NCBI GenBank assembly: GCA_016271365.2
Contig: CM057453.1
Coordinates: forward strand, 1,094,260,501-1,094,324,500
DNA length: 64,000 nucleotides
From: Neoceratodus forsteri
Lineage: Eukaryota > Chordata > Ceratodontiformes > Ceratodontidae
Reading direction: 5' to 3'
Shown in pieces: positions 9,945-20,109 of this stretch (its first letter is position 1; each line of letters begins with the position of its first letter). The notes beneath the pieces are model-generated. The model was not told where the DNA came from, searched no databases, and saw only the letters and a program-made list of their open reading frames with translations. Made by a program: the position numbers and the translations under genes.

Positions 9945-11790
9945 GGACAGCTCCATCACTTCCTTTCCACCTGGTCCTTTATTACCACGGACAGATGGGT
10001 ACTGGAGGTGGTGGGAAAAGGCCTGCCTCTGGAGTTCGAGCAGGCCCCGCCCTTCAGAGCTGTCGCACCTCGGGGGGCCTCAGGGTCCGCAGCCTCACTG
10101 TCGGCTTACTGAGCCGACATCGCTCTCCTCCAGAAGGAGGTGATCAGGGAGGTGGCGGACCCTCCCTCAGACCCGGGGTTTGTGTCCAGGTACTTCCTGG
10201 TCCCAAAACAGAGTGGGGGCTGGCGCCCCATTCTCGACCTACACGACCTAAACAAGTTCCTAAGGTCTCGAACCTTCAGGATGGTTACTCTGGCTCGAAT
10301 ATTACCATCCTTGGATCGCGGGTGTGGTTCTGCTCTCTTGGACCTGCAGGACGCGTTCTTTCACGTCCCTATCCGTCCATCATCAGAGGTTCCTTCGGCT
10401 TTCGGCGGAGGGATCCCTTCGAGTTCAAGCCATGCCCTTGGCTTGTCTCAAGCTCCCAGGGTCTTCACCAAATGCATAGCAGTGGTGACCGCATTCCTCT
10501 TGCCCGAGGTCGGGTGTGCCCTTACCTGGGCGATTGGCTGATAGCAGCCCCTCCAAGCAGGAGGTGGAGCGGTCCTGGGATCTAGCCCTCAGGTTTGCTC
10601 TCAAGTCGGCCTCCTCATCAAGCGAGGCCAAGTCGGAACTACGTGCCAAAGCAGGTGATACAATTCATTGGGGCAGAGCTCGACTCTCTACGAGCCAGAG
10701 CACGGCTCCCGGCGGACTGGGCCGAGGTTCTTTCCTCCTTTGCCCGATCATTTCTGGTTGGACAATCGCGCCCTGCCCGGGACTTCCTGCGCCTCCTGGG
10801 TCTCATGGCGGCCTGTACCAGCGTGGTCTGTTGGGCCCGCTGGAACATCGCCCCTTCAGTGGGGCCTGGCCAGCCAGTGGTCTCACGCTGCGATCCTTTG
10901 GACCAGCTAGTGGCGGTGACCCAGGGATGTGAGCGCTCTCCAGTGGTGGATCGTTCAGCGCACCTGCAGGAGGCATCCCGTTTGTCCGCCCCGGCCGCGG
11001 TCTCTCTATCGACCGATGCCTCTGTGATGGGTTGGGGTGCCCATCTAGGGGAACACTGAGCGCACGGCCTCTGGTCCCTGCGGGAGTCCCGATGCCATAT
11101 CAACCTGCTGAAGCTCCGAGCGGTCCGCCTAGCTCTCACCGCCTTCGCTCCGTTTCTTCGGGGTCAAGTGGTTCGGGCCCAGACGGACAATACCACGACC
11201 ATGTACTATCTAAACCGCCAGGGCGGGACGCACTCCATGCTTCTATGCAAGGAAGCTGTCTGCATCTGGTCACTCGTGCGCAGCCTGGAGGCGGATCTCC
11301 TAGCCATTCATGTGGCAGGAGCCTCCAACACCCTGGCCGATGCCCTAAGCCGGATAGGGGCTGTGTCCCACAAGTGGTCTCTCCTGCGGGGTAGTACAAG
11401 ATCTGTTCTCCCATTGGGGCACCCCCTCAGGTGGACCTGTTTGCCTCCAGGGAGAACGCGAAGCTGAGGCTGTTCCATGCCCGCCCCCCTCAGCAGGGCT
11501 CGCTGCAGGGGGATGCCTTCTCAAGGCCGTGGACTCCGGGCCTCTTTTATGCCTTTCCCCCATTTCCCTTGATCCACGAGGTGCTTCTCAAGGTGAGGAG
11601 GGACAAGGCGCAGGTGATTCTGGTAGCCCCAGACTGGCCCCGCCAATGCTGGTATCCAGATCTCCTCAGCCTCAGCTCCAAGCTCCCGAGGCAGCTTCCA
11701 GCTCGCCTGGACCTGCTTTCAGTCAATCAGGGAAAGGCGTTCCATCCAGACCTTCAATCCCTGCACCTGGCGGCCTGGTTCCTGGCGCTA
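9945..11790 (+). pseudogene. DIRS RT-RNase H-MT polyprotein, copy A2 (broken)
   Basis: RT opens with VLEVVGKGLPLEFEQAPP. An in-frame TGA at 10110-10112 is shared with A3 and A5, and the frame continues with ADIALL, KEVIREVADPPSDPGF and RYFLVPKQSGGWRPILDLHD. The YLDDW site is damaged: the sequence at 10515-10545 reads as a degenerate YLGDWL. RNase H keeps LSTDASVMGWGAHLGE, RAQTDNTTTMYYLNRQ and AGASNTLADALSR. The MT-type domain keeps MDLFASRENAKLRLF and FYAFPPFPLIHEVLL. In this copy a deletion near 11785 fuses the end of the MT frame to the recombinase frame. Confidence 0.87.
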
Positions 11791-12813
11791 GAGTTCCAGG
11801 CCTTGGGTCTCTCCGGCGAGGTCCTCAATGTAGTTGAGGCGTCCCGTGAGAATCGACCAGGAAAAGCTCGCCTTCAAATGGAAGAGATTTTCCATTTGGT
11901 GTCAGGCGAAGGGCCTGGACCCTTCCTCCTGTTCCTTGGTGAGCATATTGGACTACCTGTGGTCCCTTTCTCAGCAAGGGCTTAGGTCGACGACCCTTAA
12001 GGTGCACCTGGCAGCCATCTCTGCTTACGGGCGGGCCGGGAAGCAGTCGATGACGCAGGAAAAGGTGGTCTGGCGCTTTTCCAAAGGCCTTGATCACATT
12101 TCCCCTCCGGTGCGAGAACCTCCACCTCCGTGGGATCTACTGCTGGTACTGGCAAAGCTCATGGGCAAGCCATTCGAACCAATGCACAGGTGTGATCTCT
12201 CTCACCTGTCGTGGAAGACCGCCTTCTTGGTGGCTATTCGTCAGCCAGAAGGATGGGAGAGCTCCAGGTGCTTTCCATGAGTCTCTACCTGGTCTTCCAC
12301 AGGGACAAGGTTGTCCTCGCCCCCACCGAAATTCCTTCCGAAGGTGGTGTCGAGTTTCACCTTAACTAGGTGTTGACTCTGCGGTGTTCTACCCCAATCA
12401 CACCTCGGAGGTCGAATATAGGCTCCATACTCTGGACCCTAGAAGGGCGCTGGCCTACTATAAGGAGCGCACGGCTGAAATTCGGGGAGAGGTTCGCCCG
12501 CTGTTTGTCACCTACGCTGAAGCGGCACCTGGCAGACCTGCAGCCAAGCGGATGATAAGCAGGTGGGTCACCTCCTGCATAGATCTCTGCTATAAGTTGG
12601 CAGGCATGGAGCCTCCCAGAGGGATGAGCTCATTCTACCCGCCGTACTGCTGCATCGGTGGCTGCTTCCAGGGACGTCCCTATCCGGGACATCTGCAGGG
12701 CTGCTTCATGGAAGTCAGCACACACCTCCATTACCCACTACCACATCGACCTTGAGTCACGCCGGGATGCTGGTTTTGGGGCCTCGGTTCTCCAGTCTTC
12801 ATCTCCCAAGTAA
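11791..12813 (+). pseudogene. DIRS tyrosine recombinase, copy A2 (broken)
   Basis: The N-terminal domain is clear (FKWKRFSIWCQAKGLDPSS, ILDYLWSLSQQGLRSTTL). The box with the first catalytic Arg is hit by a deletion, so TSARRMGEL is shifted to RQPEGWE. The C-terminal Arg box keeps an Arg codon but the following His is changed. The stop TAA after CCCAAG matches A1 and A3. Several frameshifts make it inactive. Confidence 0.85.
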
Positions 12814-12874
12814 GTATCGGGGGTGTGCGCCTTGCCTCCCTCCTCCCGGAGAACTGCTAGGAGTCTGCCAATAA

Positions 12875-12963
12875 GTGTGGATGAACAACATGTCCATGTC
12901 CTTAGAAATGCAGGTTACTCACCTGTAACAGGAGTTCTAGGAATGGTATATGTTCATCCACAC
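12875..12963. repeat. ICR of A2
   Basis: It begins GTGTGGATGAACAACATGTCC, complementary to the left end, and passes through GAAATGCAGGTTACTCACC into the complement of the right end. Read on the minus strand it gives the predicted circle junction CCTG(C/T)ATTTCTA(A/G)GGAC. Confidence 0.85.
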
Positions 12964-13187
12964 GACCTACCCGACCTCCCCGGCTTCGACGCACAACCTT
13001 AGCTTCTAGCGGGCCAGATCTGGCTTCATGGGGCAGAGCCGAGAGTTTTACCACCGGGTGGGTGGGAGGAGCCAGCTTGAAGACCTTCCGGCAGGATTTA
13101 AAGCGGCAAGGATACCTGCCCAATAAGTGTGGATGAACAACATATACCATTCCTAGAACTCCTGTTACAGGTGAGTAACCTGTATTT
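12964..13187. repeat. Right inverted terminal repeat of A2
   Basis: It is inverted relative to 7447-7640 and ends TTACAGGTGAGTAACC then TGTATTT. CAGGTGAGT at 13168-13176 is a perfect vertebrate 5' splice-donor consensus. Confidence 0.87.
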
Positions 13188-13270
13188 ATTTGACTTGGGC
13201 TTATGAGACTACTTCAGTCGGGAGATATTGAAGTGAACCATGATGATTATTGTGAAACAAACTGGTTATT

Positions 13271-13580
13271 TCCCGAGGGCTGAGATTGGCTCATTTAAAT
13301 GTATGTAGCTTCTTATCAAACAAGCATGAATTGGAAGCCTGGGTCTTTGTACATGATCCTGACTTAATGATGGTCACGGAGTCCTGGTTGAGGACAAATA
13401 CTGAGATGACTTCCTTCTTGATGGTGTCCTGGTTCTTTGGGATCAGCCCTGGAACACACTGGTGGCTGGCTGTGGAGGTAAACTTCTTTTACCAGCAAAC
13501 AGTTCCTCCAATAAAGGAGGCAAACACCAAACTGCAGAAAACAGTGGATCCCATTTAATGAAGTGTCAATAAAAACAAGA
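13271..13580 (+). pseudogene. LINE endonuclease N-terminal fragment
   Basis: The frame from 13286 gives LNVCSFLSNKHELEAW and DPDLMMVTESWL. These resemble the opening of an APE-type endonuclease of CR1/L2-clade LINEs, including the catalytic Glu in TESWL. Only the first ~100 codons are present. The fragment stops where family B copy B1 begins at ~13605, so it is probably the interrupted target of that insertion. I could not find its continuation on the far side. Confidence 0.65.
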
Positions 13581-13604
13581 ACGGTTACTCCATGGAGCAA
13601 TAAA

Positions 13605-13880
13605 ACAGATCTTCCTGGACTGTCTCCATCACTCATTCACACTAGTGGGATGGCGCCGGAGGCGCTAGGATCAAGCAGGAGCCTCAAGTTTTCAGAAGGG
13701 TCGGCGCTGAGAGAGGACCACTCATGCGCGGCGCCACGAGACTAGCATGTGCCTGGTAGGCTATCTCAGCGTCAACCCTCCAACCGCCTCAGTTCCTTTT
13801 CTCCCACCATCGAGTGCGCTTGGATGTCGATGTCACTCGTCTGCCAGAGTCGAAGTTTTCGTCTATACGACAACAGCTCT
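13605..13880. repeat. Left inverted terminal repeat of B1
   Basis: The sequence from AGATCTTCCTGGACTGTCTC through CACTAGTGGGATGGCGCCGG and GGCTATCTCAGCGTCAACCC is matched inverted at 19600-19826. The same order appears at 62769-62970 in B2, with substitutions. Confidence 0.8.
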
Positions 13881-14589
13881 TAATGTTTTAATATTTTAAA
13901 GTAGTAATTTATTTATTTTACGAACAAGAAGATTATGAAGAAGAAAAATAAATTCTTTCCTGCCATCAGCGGAGTCGTCCTTAGACAGTGACGGTAGGAG
14001 GACTTCGTTTGAAAGTTTTTATGGTAGAGTGGCTGTGTCTGGTCGCTACCCTTAATTAACCGGGGGTCTGACTACAGACAGTCCTGTGCTTTCGAGAGAC
14101 AGTCCTCAAGCACAGATCTAATGATTCCGGTGATCTGGCTCCGCTTGACCTCGAGCTCCTCTTCCTCGTTCGGGGAAGAAGAATCGGTGCCGCCGAGTTG
14201 TCCGCTGGTATGTCTGCACGAGAATGTCTGCCGGGAGGCGATGGGCCTGACTGACTTTGGTGGGTTCCTCTTGGCCCCGCTCCTAATGGCTGCTTTCTCG
14301 ACTCCAAGCTCCATCTCTGTCCTCGCTGGAGCTCCGGTGACCAGTTTCACCTCTGGGTCGCTCCTATGGAGCAGGGGGTTCAACTTTCCAGTTTTCCTGG
14401 CTCTGTTCCTGATATCGGGACCTCTGGGCCTCAGAGCCATTGGACCGGAGCCGGGTCGATTGGATCACATATGGCGAGGTGCCCTATGGGTGCCTTTGCC
14501 ATTGTGTTGATCCCTCATGCCTACCCCCCTCGACCTTTTCCATGCAGGGGCCGGCACAGGCACCACCTTTTTCCTTCTCCCCTCCTCAG

Positions 14590-15235
14590 GATTTCCATTG
14601 GCATTTTTCCTTCGGCACCGTGGCTTGGTGCCTTGGTCGGCACGGAGCCTCGGGGCCTTGGTCAGCGCCGTGCCTTAGTCTGTGCCATGGGTTGGCGCCA
14701 TCATTCTGTGCGGTGCCATGGTGGTCTCTTTGCTGCCACTGGTTGTCGGCACCGTCAGTGGGGCCGTGCACCCGAGGGCGGTGCCAGGCTTCCGCGGGTG
14801 GCACCGATGCCAGGGATGACGGGGGCTGAGGCCGTGAGCACCCGTGGGTGCTGCTGGTGATGCTGTGGGTTGCCATGGGTTAAATGGATGCTTCAGGTGC
14901 CATGGGTGCCACTGGTGCCTTGGGTACCGGGGGTGACACCCGTGGGTGCCGCGGGTGGCACTGCAGGTGTCCATGGGTGCCATTGGTGCCCTCGGGTGCC
15001 ACTGGTGCCCTCAGATGCCTTTCTTGCCATGGGTGCCGTCGGTTCCATGGTACCATGGGCGTTGGAGGTGCCCTCGTGTGCCATTGTTATATGGGTGCCA
15101 GGAGTATCTGCAGATACTGCCGTGGCTGCCCCGGGTATCGCCCTGGTTGGCATAGGCACTGCTTGGTGCCCTCCTGTGCCACGAGTGGTGCTGATGCCAC
15201 ACGGGTGCTAGTGGGTGCTGTATGGCAGAATTAGT
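14590..15235. repeat. Imperfect GGTGCC minisatellite inside B1
   Basis: A ~9-base motif around GGTGCC(A/C)(T/C) recurs dozens of times with drift (GTGCCATGGGTGCCACTGG, GGGTGCCGCGGGTGGCAC). It yields long but meaningless frames on both strands, rich in Val-Pro, Gly-Ala-Thr or His-Gly-Thr. B2 has scattered GTCGGCGCC-like strings at the corresponding place, so the array probably grew from a Gly/Ala/Val-coding part of family B gag. Confidence 0.7.
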
Positions 15236-17221
15236 GACACATTTTTCCTTTCGGACTCCTTTCCACAGAACTTGTGGCGGGATGTTGACCGCAGAATGAA
15301 CTCCTGTTCTGCGGATTATTTTTTCCACACGTTTTAGTGAGTGGTGGTCTATGTGGGATCTTGTGTCATCCAGCAGTTTTCTGCTATGGACTTCTACTGT
15401 ACCGTTCTGCCAGCGGAATCTTTCTGCTCAGCACTTTCTCTGCTTCCTACGTGGTACCAAGCTCCTCGACATCTTTCCTGATGGCGGAGTCTCTAGTGGC
15501 TCTGACCTAGACCTCTCTTGGAGGTCCTTCTGGGGTAGAAGTGCATCTAGATGGGTCTTTCCCTGTCCTTCTGGTCAGTAATACAGCAGACGGCTCATTT
15601 TACATACTGGAGAGCACGTCCTCTCTATCATCAGAGTCCGTGATGGAAAATCCTTTCAGTAGTTCCTCTGTAATGGAGTCCACTATAGTATTTCACACTG
15701 CGTCCGTGGACCGTACTCTTCTGCTTCTAGACATTTTCAATCGTCAAGACAGTTGCACTCTGTGGAACATTTTAATTTAATGGTCGGGAGCCGCTCTGAC
15801 TCTTCCGCTCCTTTGATTGGGGTATATAGCCCCCTTGTGATACTGCCTCTTTGATGGCTTCTTCGGCACAGGTGGTTAACTTCTCTTCAGCTGTGATTGT
15901 TAGTCCGGTCATGATTTCAGTATGGACACTCGGGCTCTTTCCGCACTCAGATGGAAAACATCTTTGTCTTTTTGTATCAAGACAATCCTCAAAATAGCAG
16001 CCTGAAGGCCTTGTTAGGCTCGGACTAACAAAAAAAAAAAAAATATATATATATATATATATACATATACATATGTATATCAATATAGTTTTATCACAGC
16101 GCAGGGCCTAGCGAAATTATCTGGTACACCCCACCCCCCCAACCCCCTTTTTAATTTTTTTTTTTTTAATCTGGTCAGATTCCCCGGCCCTGAGGCGCTC
16201 TTCTCCGGGATACCGTTAAGAGTACCTGATTTCTTCTTCTTCCCCTACGGGGACTCTGATCCAGCGATGATATGGATCATCTCTTTCTCTGAGAGATTTC
16301 TCTCATTCAGAGACATTTCCTAGACCTAGGCGACTGCCCAGTCTGTTAATTCCTTTTCTTTTTATCAGGCTTTCTTTTCTTGAACAGAGCCTTACAGCAG
16401 CAGAAGCAACTTTCCACAGAGTCTGAACTCAGGTTCCTGCTTCCTTGTTTGCTTAATTTAACAGGCGATTTTCTCCTTGACGAATGTCAAATAGGTCCCT
16501 TTTTCTGAGGAAGCTTCTCAAATATTCACACCTTCGGTTCCTGCACTCTGGTCCATGCCAGTCGCTCATGAAGCTATCCTCTTCAAGTGCGAGAGGGAGT
16601 GGTGATGTTTCTTTTTCAGCAAACTAGAATCCTTTCCTACTCCTTTCAGGAAAGCCAGAGTGGGTAGTGCATCACCGCATTGAGTCACTGCCTCTTTGTC
16701 ACTTCATCAAATGGGTTAGCCCTAACTTGGTCCTGCTGCGTCCCTCCTCGACGCACATCTGCCTCTATTGACCTTAGAAATCCAGCCCGTTTTTTTTCTG
16801 TCAGAATGTTTTTCTCCGCAGTGGACATGTCCTCCTGTATACCTTTTTCCTTTCTTCCCTGAGTTCAGAGACTGCTGCTACAGTTGTACACAGGGCAGGA
16901 TTATTCCTCTTGGAATATGCAGTGGGTAGGATCTGGTTTTACTAGACCACCACGAGAGGCTTCTAAGTCGTGCTTGGCCTTCCATCAGGAAGATCCTGTG
17001 ACTAAGTGGAGACCATTCTCCTTGATGGGCTATCCCCACCTGGACCCCCTTGCTCACCAAGTAAGGGGTTCAAGTGCTTCTGGATCTGTTGTTTACAGGT
17101 CAGCCTTTCTGGATAGTGGGGGTTTCCATCTGCACTTTCCGGTCTACCCTGAACCAGTAGACTTTACCTCCGACTCTTTCAGTTCCTGAGGTCCCTTTAC
17201 GTTACATTAGTACACGTCTTT
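15236..17221. other. Interior of B1 without recognised domains
   Basis: The sequence is pyrimidine-rich, with short frames only. I searched for YLDDW, TDxS-type RNase H motifs and SARR/HSTRH recombinase boxes and found none. It is probably decayed gag or non-coding filler of the element. Confidence 0.5.
16029..16080. repeat. Poly-A followed by (AT)n microsatellite
   Basis: Thirteen or more A residues run into an AT-repeat and then a CATATACATATG string. It may mark the A-rich tail of an old insertion or simple slippage. Confidence 0.85.
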
Positions 17222-19080
17222 GACAATATTAATTTATTTATTTATTTATTGAAAATGTTTCACCAGGAAAGGCACACTGAGCAAAAAGATGCTCGTCTCA
17301 CGGTGCGACCTTGTTGGGGGGGTTACAGAGGAGGCAGGTATACATACAGTAGTTGAACTTACAGTAGCACAATACGGATAATGTACATAGTTGGGAGGGA
17401 TTACATATGAACTTGTTACATAGGCAGAGCAGTACAGTACAGCACAGGATCAGCAAGTACAGGTTATACAAATCATGGTTGCCCAACGAGGTAAGAACAG
17501 TAGAGAACATGATCGTAAGGGCATGGTATGCAAAACTAAGGTACACATCGAGGCAATACATGAAATACATAAGTGCCAGTTTACAGAACAGGGGTAGTAA
17601 TAGCAGAACTTGAGTGCCAGTAGCAGAGGTTGAGCTTCAGGAGATGCATCAAGTAGAAAGAAAGGATTTGGAGAGCAAGATGGGGGTAGAAGCAGGGTGT
17701 TTGGGGAGGTTAGGTGAGGAGGGAGGAGGGGCTGGGGAGCTTTGGTTGATTAGGAAGGGGAAGGGAGAAATTGAGTGAAGAGTAGGTAATAGAGAGGGTA
17801 TAAGTGTGCAGGGCAGTATATAAGCCAGACAGTAAGGCAATGGCCGGGCCGCTGGTCAGGTGCAGGGGGGAGCGGGGGAAGAGGAGCTAATGGGGGGGTG
17901 GTCAGGGGCAGTAGCAATTAGGTGCAAGGAAGTTAGAGAGGGCATAGGAAAGGGAGAGTTTGGATGAAGAATGGTGGATCTGAGTGGGCAGGCCGTTCCA
18001 GAGTTTAGGGAAGAGGTAAGAATGCAGATTGGCCGGTCGTGGTCCTGCGGTAAGGGATGAATAGTAGTCTAGGGACAGCGGACCTGAGGGCGTATTAGGG
18101 GGTAGTTGGGGAGAATAGGGCGGATGCGAGGTAGGGAGGGAGCCGAGCCAGAAGTTAAAAGTGAATTTAGCAGTATGAATTAGGTGCCGGTTACTCAGAG
18201 AAGTTAGGGACAGGGAACGATAAAGCATGCAGTGATGTGATCGAGGGGGGGTATCAAGGGCAAAGCGGCAGAAAGCATTGAAGAGTGGGTCTAGTCTGGC
18301 TAGGGTGGTCTGTGCAGCAGAACTGTAAACTACATCACAGTAATCGAAGGAGGGTAGAATCATTTTCTGGACAATTTCACGTCTGATAGGAAGTGGGAGA
18401 CTAGTGCAGTTTCTATAGAGGGCACCAAGTTTTGGGCGCAGTTTGGAAATGATGGCATCGACGTGAGTGGAAAAGGAGAGGTGGCGGTCAAGCCAAACCC
18501 CGAGATACCTGAAGGAGGGTACTTCTTTGAGTATGGTGTTATTTAGGGTGTGGAATCTCAGAGGGGAGGTGAGTTTGGATAGGCGCTGTCTGGTGCCGAA
18601 AGTCATTGAGTTGGTTTTCTTAGCATTTAGGGAGAGTTGGTTGCTATTGAACCAGTGTTGGATTTTGTTGAAGTTTGGAGGAGACTTCTTCGTGGGTCCG
18701 GCCGGAGGTGAAGAGGACTGTCGTCTGCATACATGTGGATAGCGGAAGAGGAGCAGGAGTTTGGCAGGTCATTTAACAGGATGGGGCCGAGAACTGAGCC
18801 TTGGGGTACGCCAGTGGTGATTTGGGGGAGATGTGGTCAGCTATTTTAGTGGATTGGGTTCTATTTAGAAGGTAGGCACTGAACCAGTTTATGGCGGTTT
18901 CAGCTAACCCAGCTCCAGAAAGGCAGGATAGTAGGAGAGAATGGGATACGGTGTCAAAGGCTTTTGCTAGGTCAATGGAAATAGCAGCAGTGATTAGCCC
19001 TTTGTCCATCCCAGTGAGGATGTGGTCTGTGAGTCTGAGCAGGGAGGAGGTAGTGGAGTGGTGTTTTTTGGTCCTAGATC
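17222..19080 (-). mobile_element. 5'-truncated CR1/L2-superclade LINE inside B1
   Basis: The element lies on the minus strand. It begins within RT at its high-coordinate end and ends with a 3' tail of (TAAA)-type repeats, seen on the plus strand as TTATTTATTTATTTATTG near 17234-17252. Both sides continue into family B sequence, so it was inserted into B1. I did not find a clear target-site duplication. Confidence 0.75.
17902..19009 (-). pseudogene. LINE reverse transcriptase C-terminal part (broken)
   Basis: Read on the minus strand, RT motifs appear in order: IDLAKAFDTVSHSLLL, a frameshifted [10 protein letters not shown] block near 18790-18820, and YADD in HMYADDSPLH near 18720-18745. After these, FRYLGVWLDRHLSFSTHVDA and the thumb/C-terminal region run with no stop from 18606 to 17902. 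The order and motifs fit the CR1/L2/Rex1 superclade. The N-terminal fingers, endonuclease and ORF1 are missing through 5' truncation, and at least one frameshift separates palm and thumb. Confidence 0.8.
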
Positions 19081-19335
19081 AAATTATGAGGCCAGGTTCT
19101 TGCCGCTCTCCTAGAGTGGTCGCGGCTGCCTGGCAGACTTGCATTGTGCCCATTGCAGTCGTCTGCAAGGTGACGAGTTACAACTCAAGCGCTTATCTTG
19201 TAGGCACTATGTTCTAGATGCTCTTACAAGACAGCTCTTTTTATTAACAGGACAGTTGTTGGCTGTCCTTTCTGAGTGAACCCTATCTCCTACCACCCTA
19301 CTCAGGGTTGTTGGTTTTAGCATGGTAGTCTCCCA

Positions 19336-19438
19336 CTAGTGTGAATGAGTGATGGAGACTTAGTCCAGGAAGATATAGAAATTACTTACTTACCGTAATT
19401 ATTGATCTTCTTGGACAGTCCATCACTCATTCACACAC
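19336..19438. repeat. ICR of B1
   Basis: The first half (CTAGTGTGAATGAGTGATGG to CCAGGAAGATAT) complements the left end. The second half (ACTTACTTACCGTAATTATTG to TCACTCATTCACAC) complements the right end. The predicted circle junction is GGTAAGTAAGTAATTTC joined to TATATCTTCC. Confidence 0.82.
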
Positions 19439-19599
19439 CCACCCATCATCCCCTGGGTTCACTCGTTTTCTTTCCTGATCTTCACGGTCCTATGATTCAG
19501 ACTGTGAGGACATTACTCTTTGGCTCTTCTTGCAAAGGCCATCTGGGCCCTCTCAGGGCCAGAAACTCAGGATGAGTTATTCTCTTTAGTTACGCTGCA

Positions 19600-19826
19600 C
19601 CTCCTCGGTCGAAAAGGTACTGAGGCGGTTGGAGGGTCGACGCTGAGATAGCCCACACAGGCGCGAGCTAGTCTCATGTTTGCGCATCGTGGTCTCCTTT
19701 CGGCTGCGACCCTTCTGAAAACTTTAGGCTCCCTCTTGGTCCTAGCGCCTCTGGCACTATCCTACTAGTGTGAATGAGTGATGGAGACTGTCCAAGAAGA
19801 TCAATAATTACGGTAAGTACGTAATT
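19600..19826. repeat. Right inverted terminal repeat of B1
   Basis: It is the inverted counterpart of 13605-13880, including GGTTGGAGGGTCGACGCTG and CTAGTGTGAATGAGTGATGG. It ends ATTACGGTAAGTACGTAATT. GGTAAGT at 19812-19818 is splice-donor-like. Copy A3 of family A starts within a few bases of this end. Confidence 0.82.
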
Positions 19827-19831
19827 TCCAT

Positions 19832-20015
19832 TTTCTCGGGACGTGGATATGTTGTTCAGTCCACACTTACTGGCAGGTTCCTTTCCGCTTTAAATCTTGC
19901 TGGAAGGTCTTGAAGCTGGCTCCTCCCACCCACCCGGGTGGTAAAACTCTCGGCTCCGCCCCATGACTCCAAATCTTCCTTACCGCTTGGAAGCTCAGGT
20001 TCCCTCCTTTGTGCT
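19832..20015. repeat. Left inverted terminal repeat of A3
   Basis: It runs from TTTCTCGGGACGTGGATATG through CCACCCGGGTGGTAAAACTC to GGAAGCTCAGGTTCC. It has no right-end partner inside this copy; the only complementary right ITR downstream in the array is that of A5. Confidence 0.85.
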
Positions 20016-20109
20016 CTGCGTTTTAGGCCTGGATCCAAACTCTTCGGTTTACCTGAAACTAATTTAAAAATTTACAAGACTTCAGTCTTTATCTTCTCTC
20101 ATGGCTGCG

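Larger units (their letters stand above)
7447..13187 (+). mobile_element. DIRS family A, copy A2 (full length, broken)
   Basis: This is the only family A copy in the window with both outer ends, all three coding regions, ICR and right ITR in the normal order. The left end is read as TTTCTTGGGTCATGG and the right end as ACCTGTATTT, consistent with the junction spelled by the ICRs. No obvious target duplication flanks it, as expected for recombinase-mediated DIRS insertion. All frames are interrupted. Confidence 0.93.
13605..19826 (+). mobile_element. DIRS family B, copy B1 (degenerate, possibly non-autonomous)
   Basis: The left end (AGATCTTCCTGGAC, TCTCCATCACTCATTCACAC) is inverted at the right end around 19770-19826. 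An ICR at 19336-19438 joins both ends in reverse complement, so the DIRS architecture is intact although the ends differ from family A. Inside I find a Gag-like region at about 14100-15235 but no RT active site, RNase H or convincing recombinase box. A LINE occupies 17222-19080. Either the coding part has decayed or this is a non-autonomous derivative. B2 at the window end shares its first ~1.2 kb. Confidence 0.8.

Noticed and set aside
14586..15328. Long minus- and plus-strand frames rich in Gly-Thr-His-Gly or Val-Pro, collagen-like
   Set aside because: They all come from the GGTGCC minisatellite; several frames are open at once and none has a start context or family motif.
19090..19330. Recombinase C-terminus of B1 (AAAWQTCI-like string)
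   Set aside because: A faint resemblance to the ICRAATW block, but no Arg/His box or Tyr motif in the right spacing.
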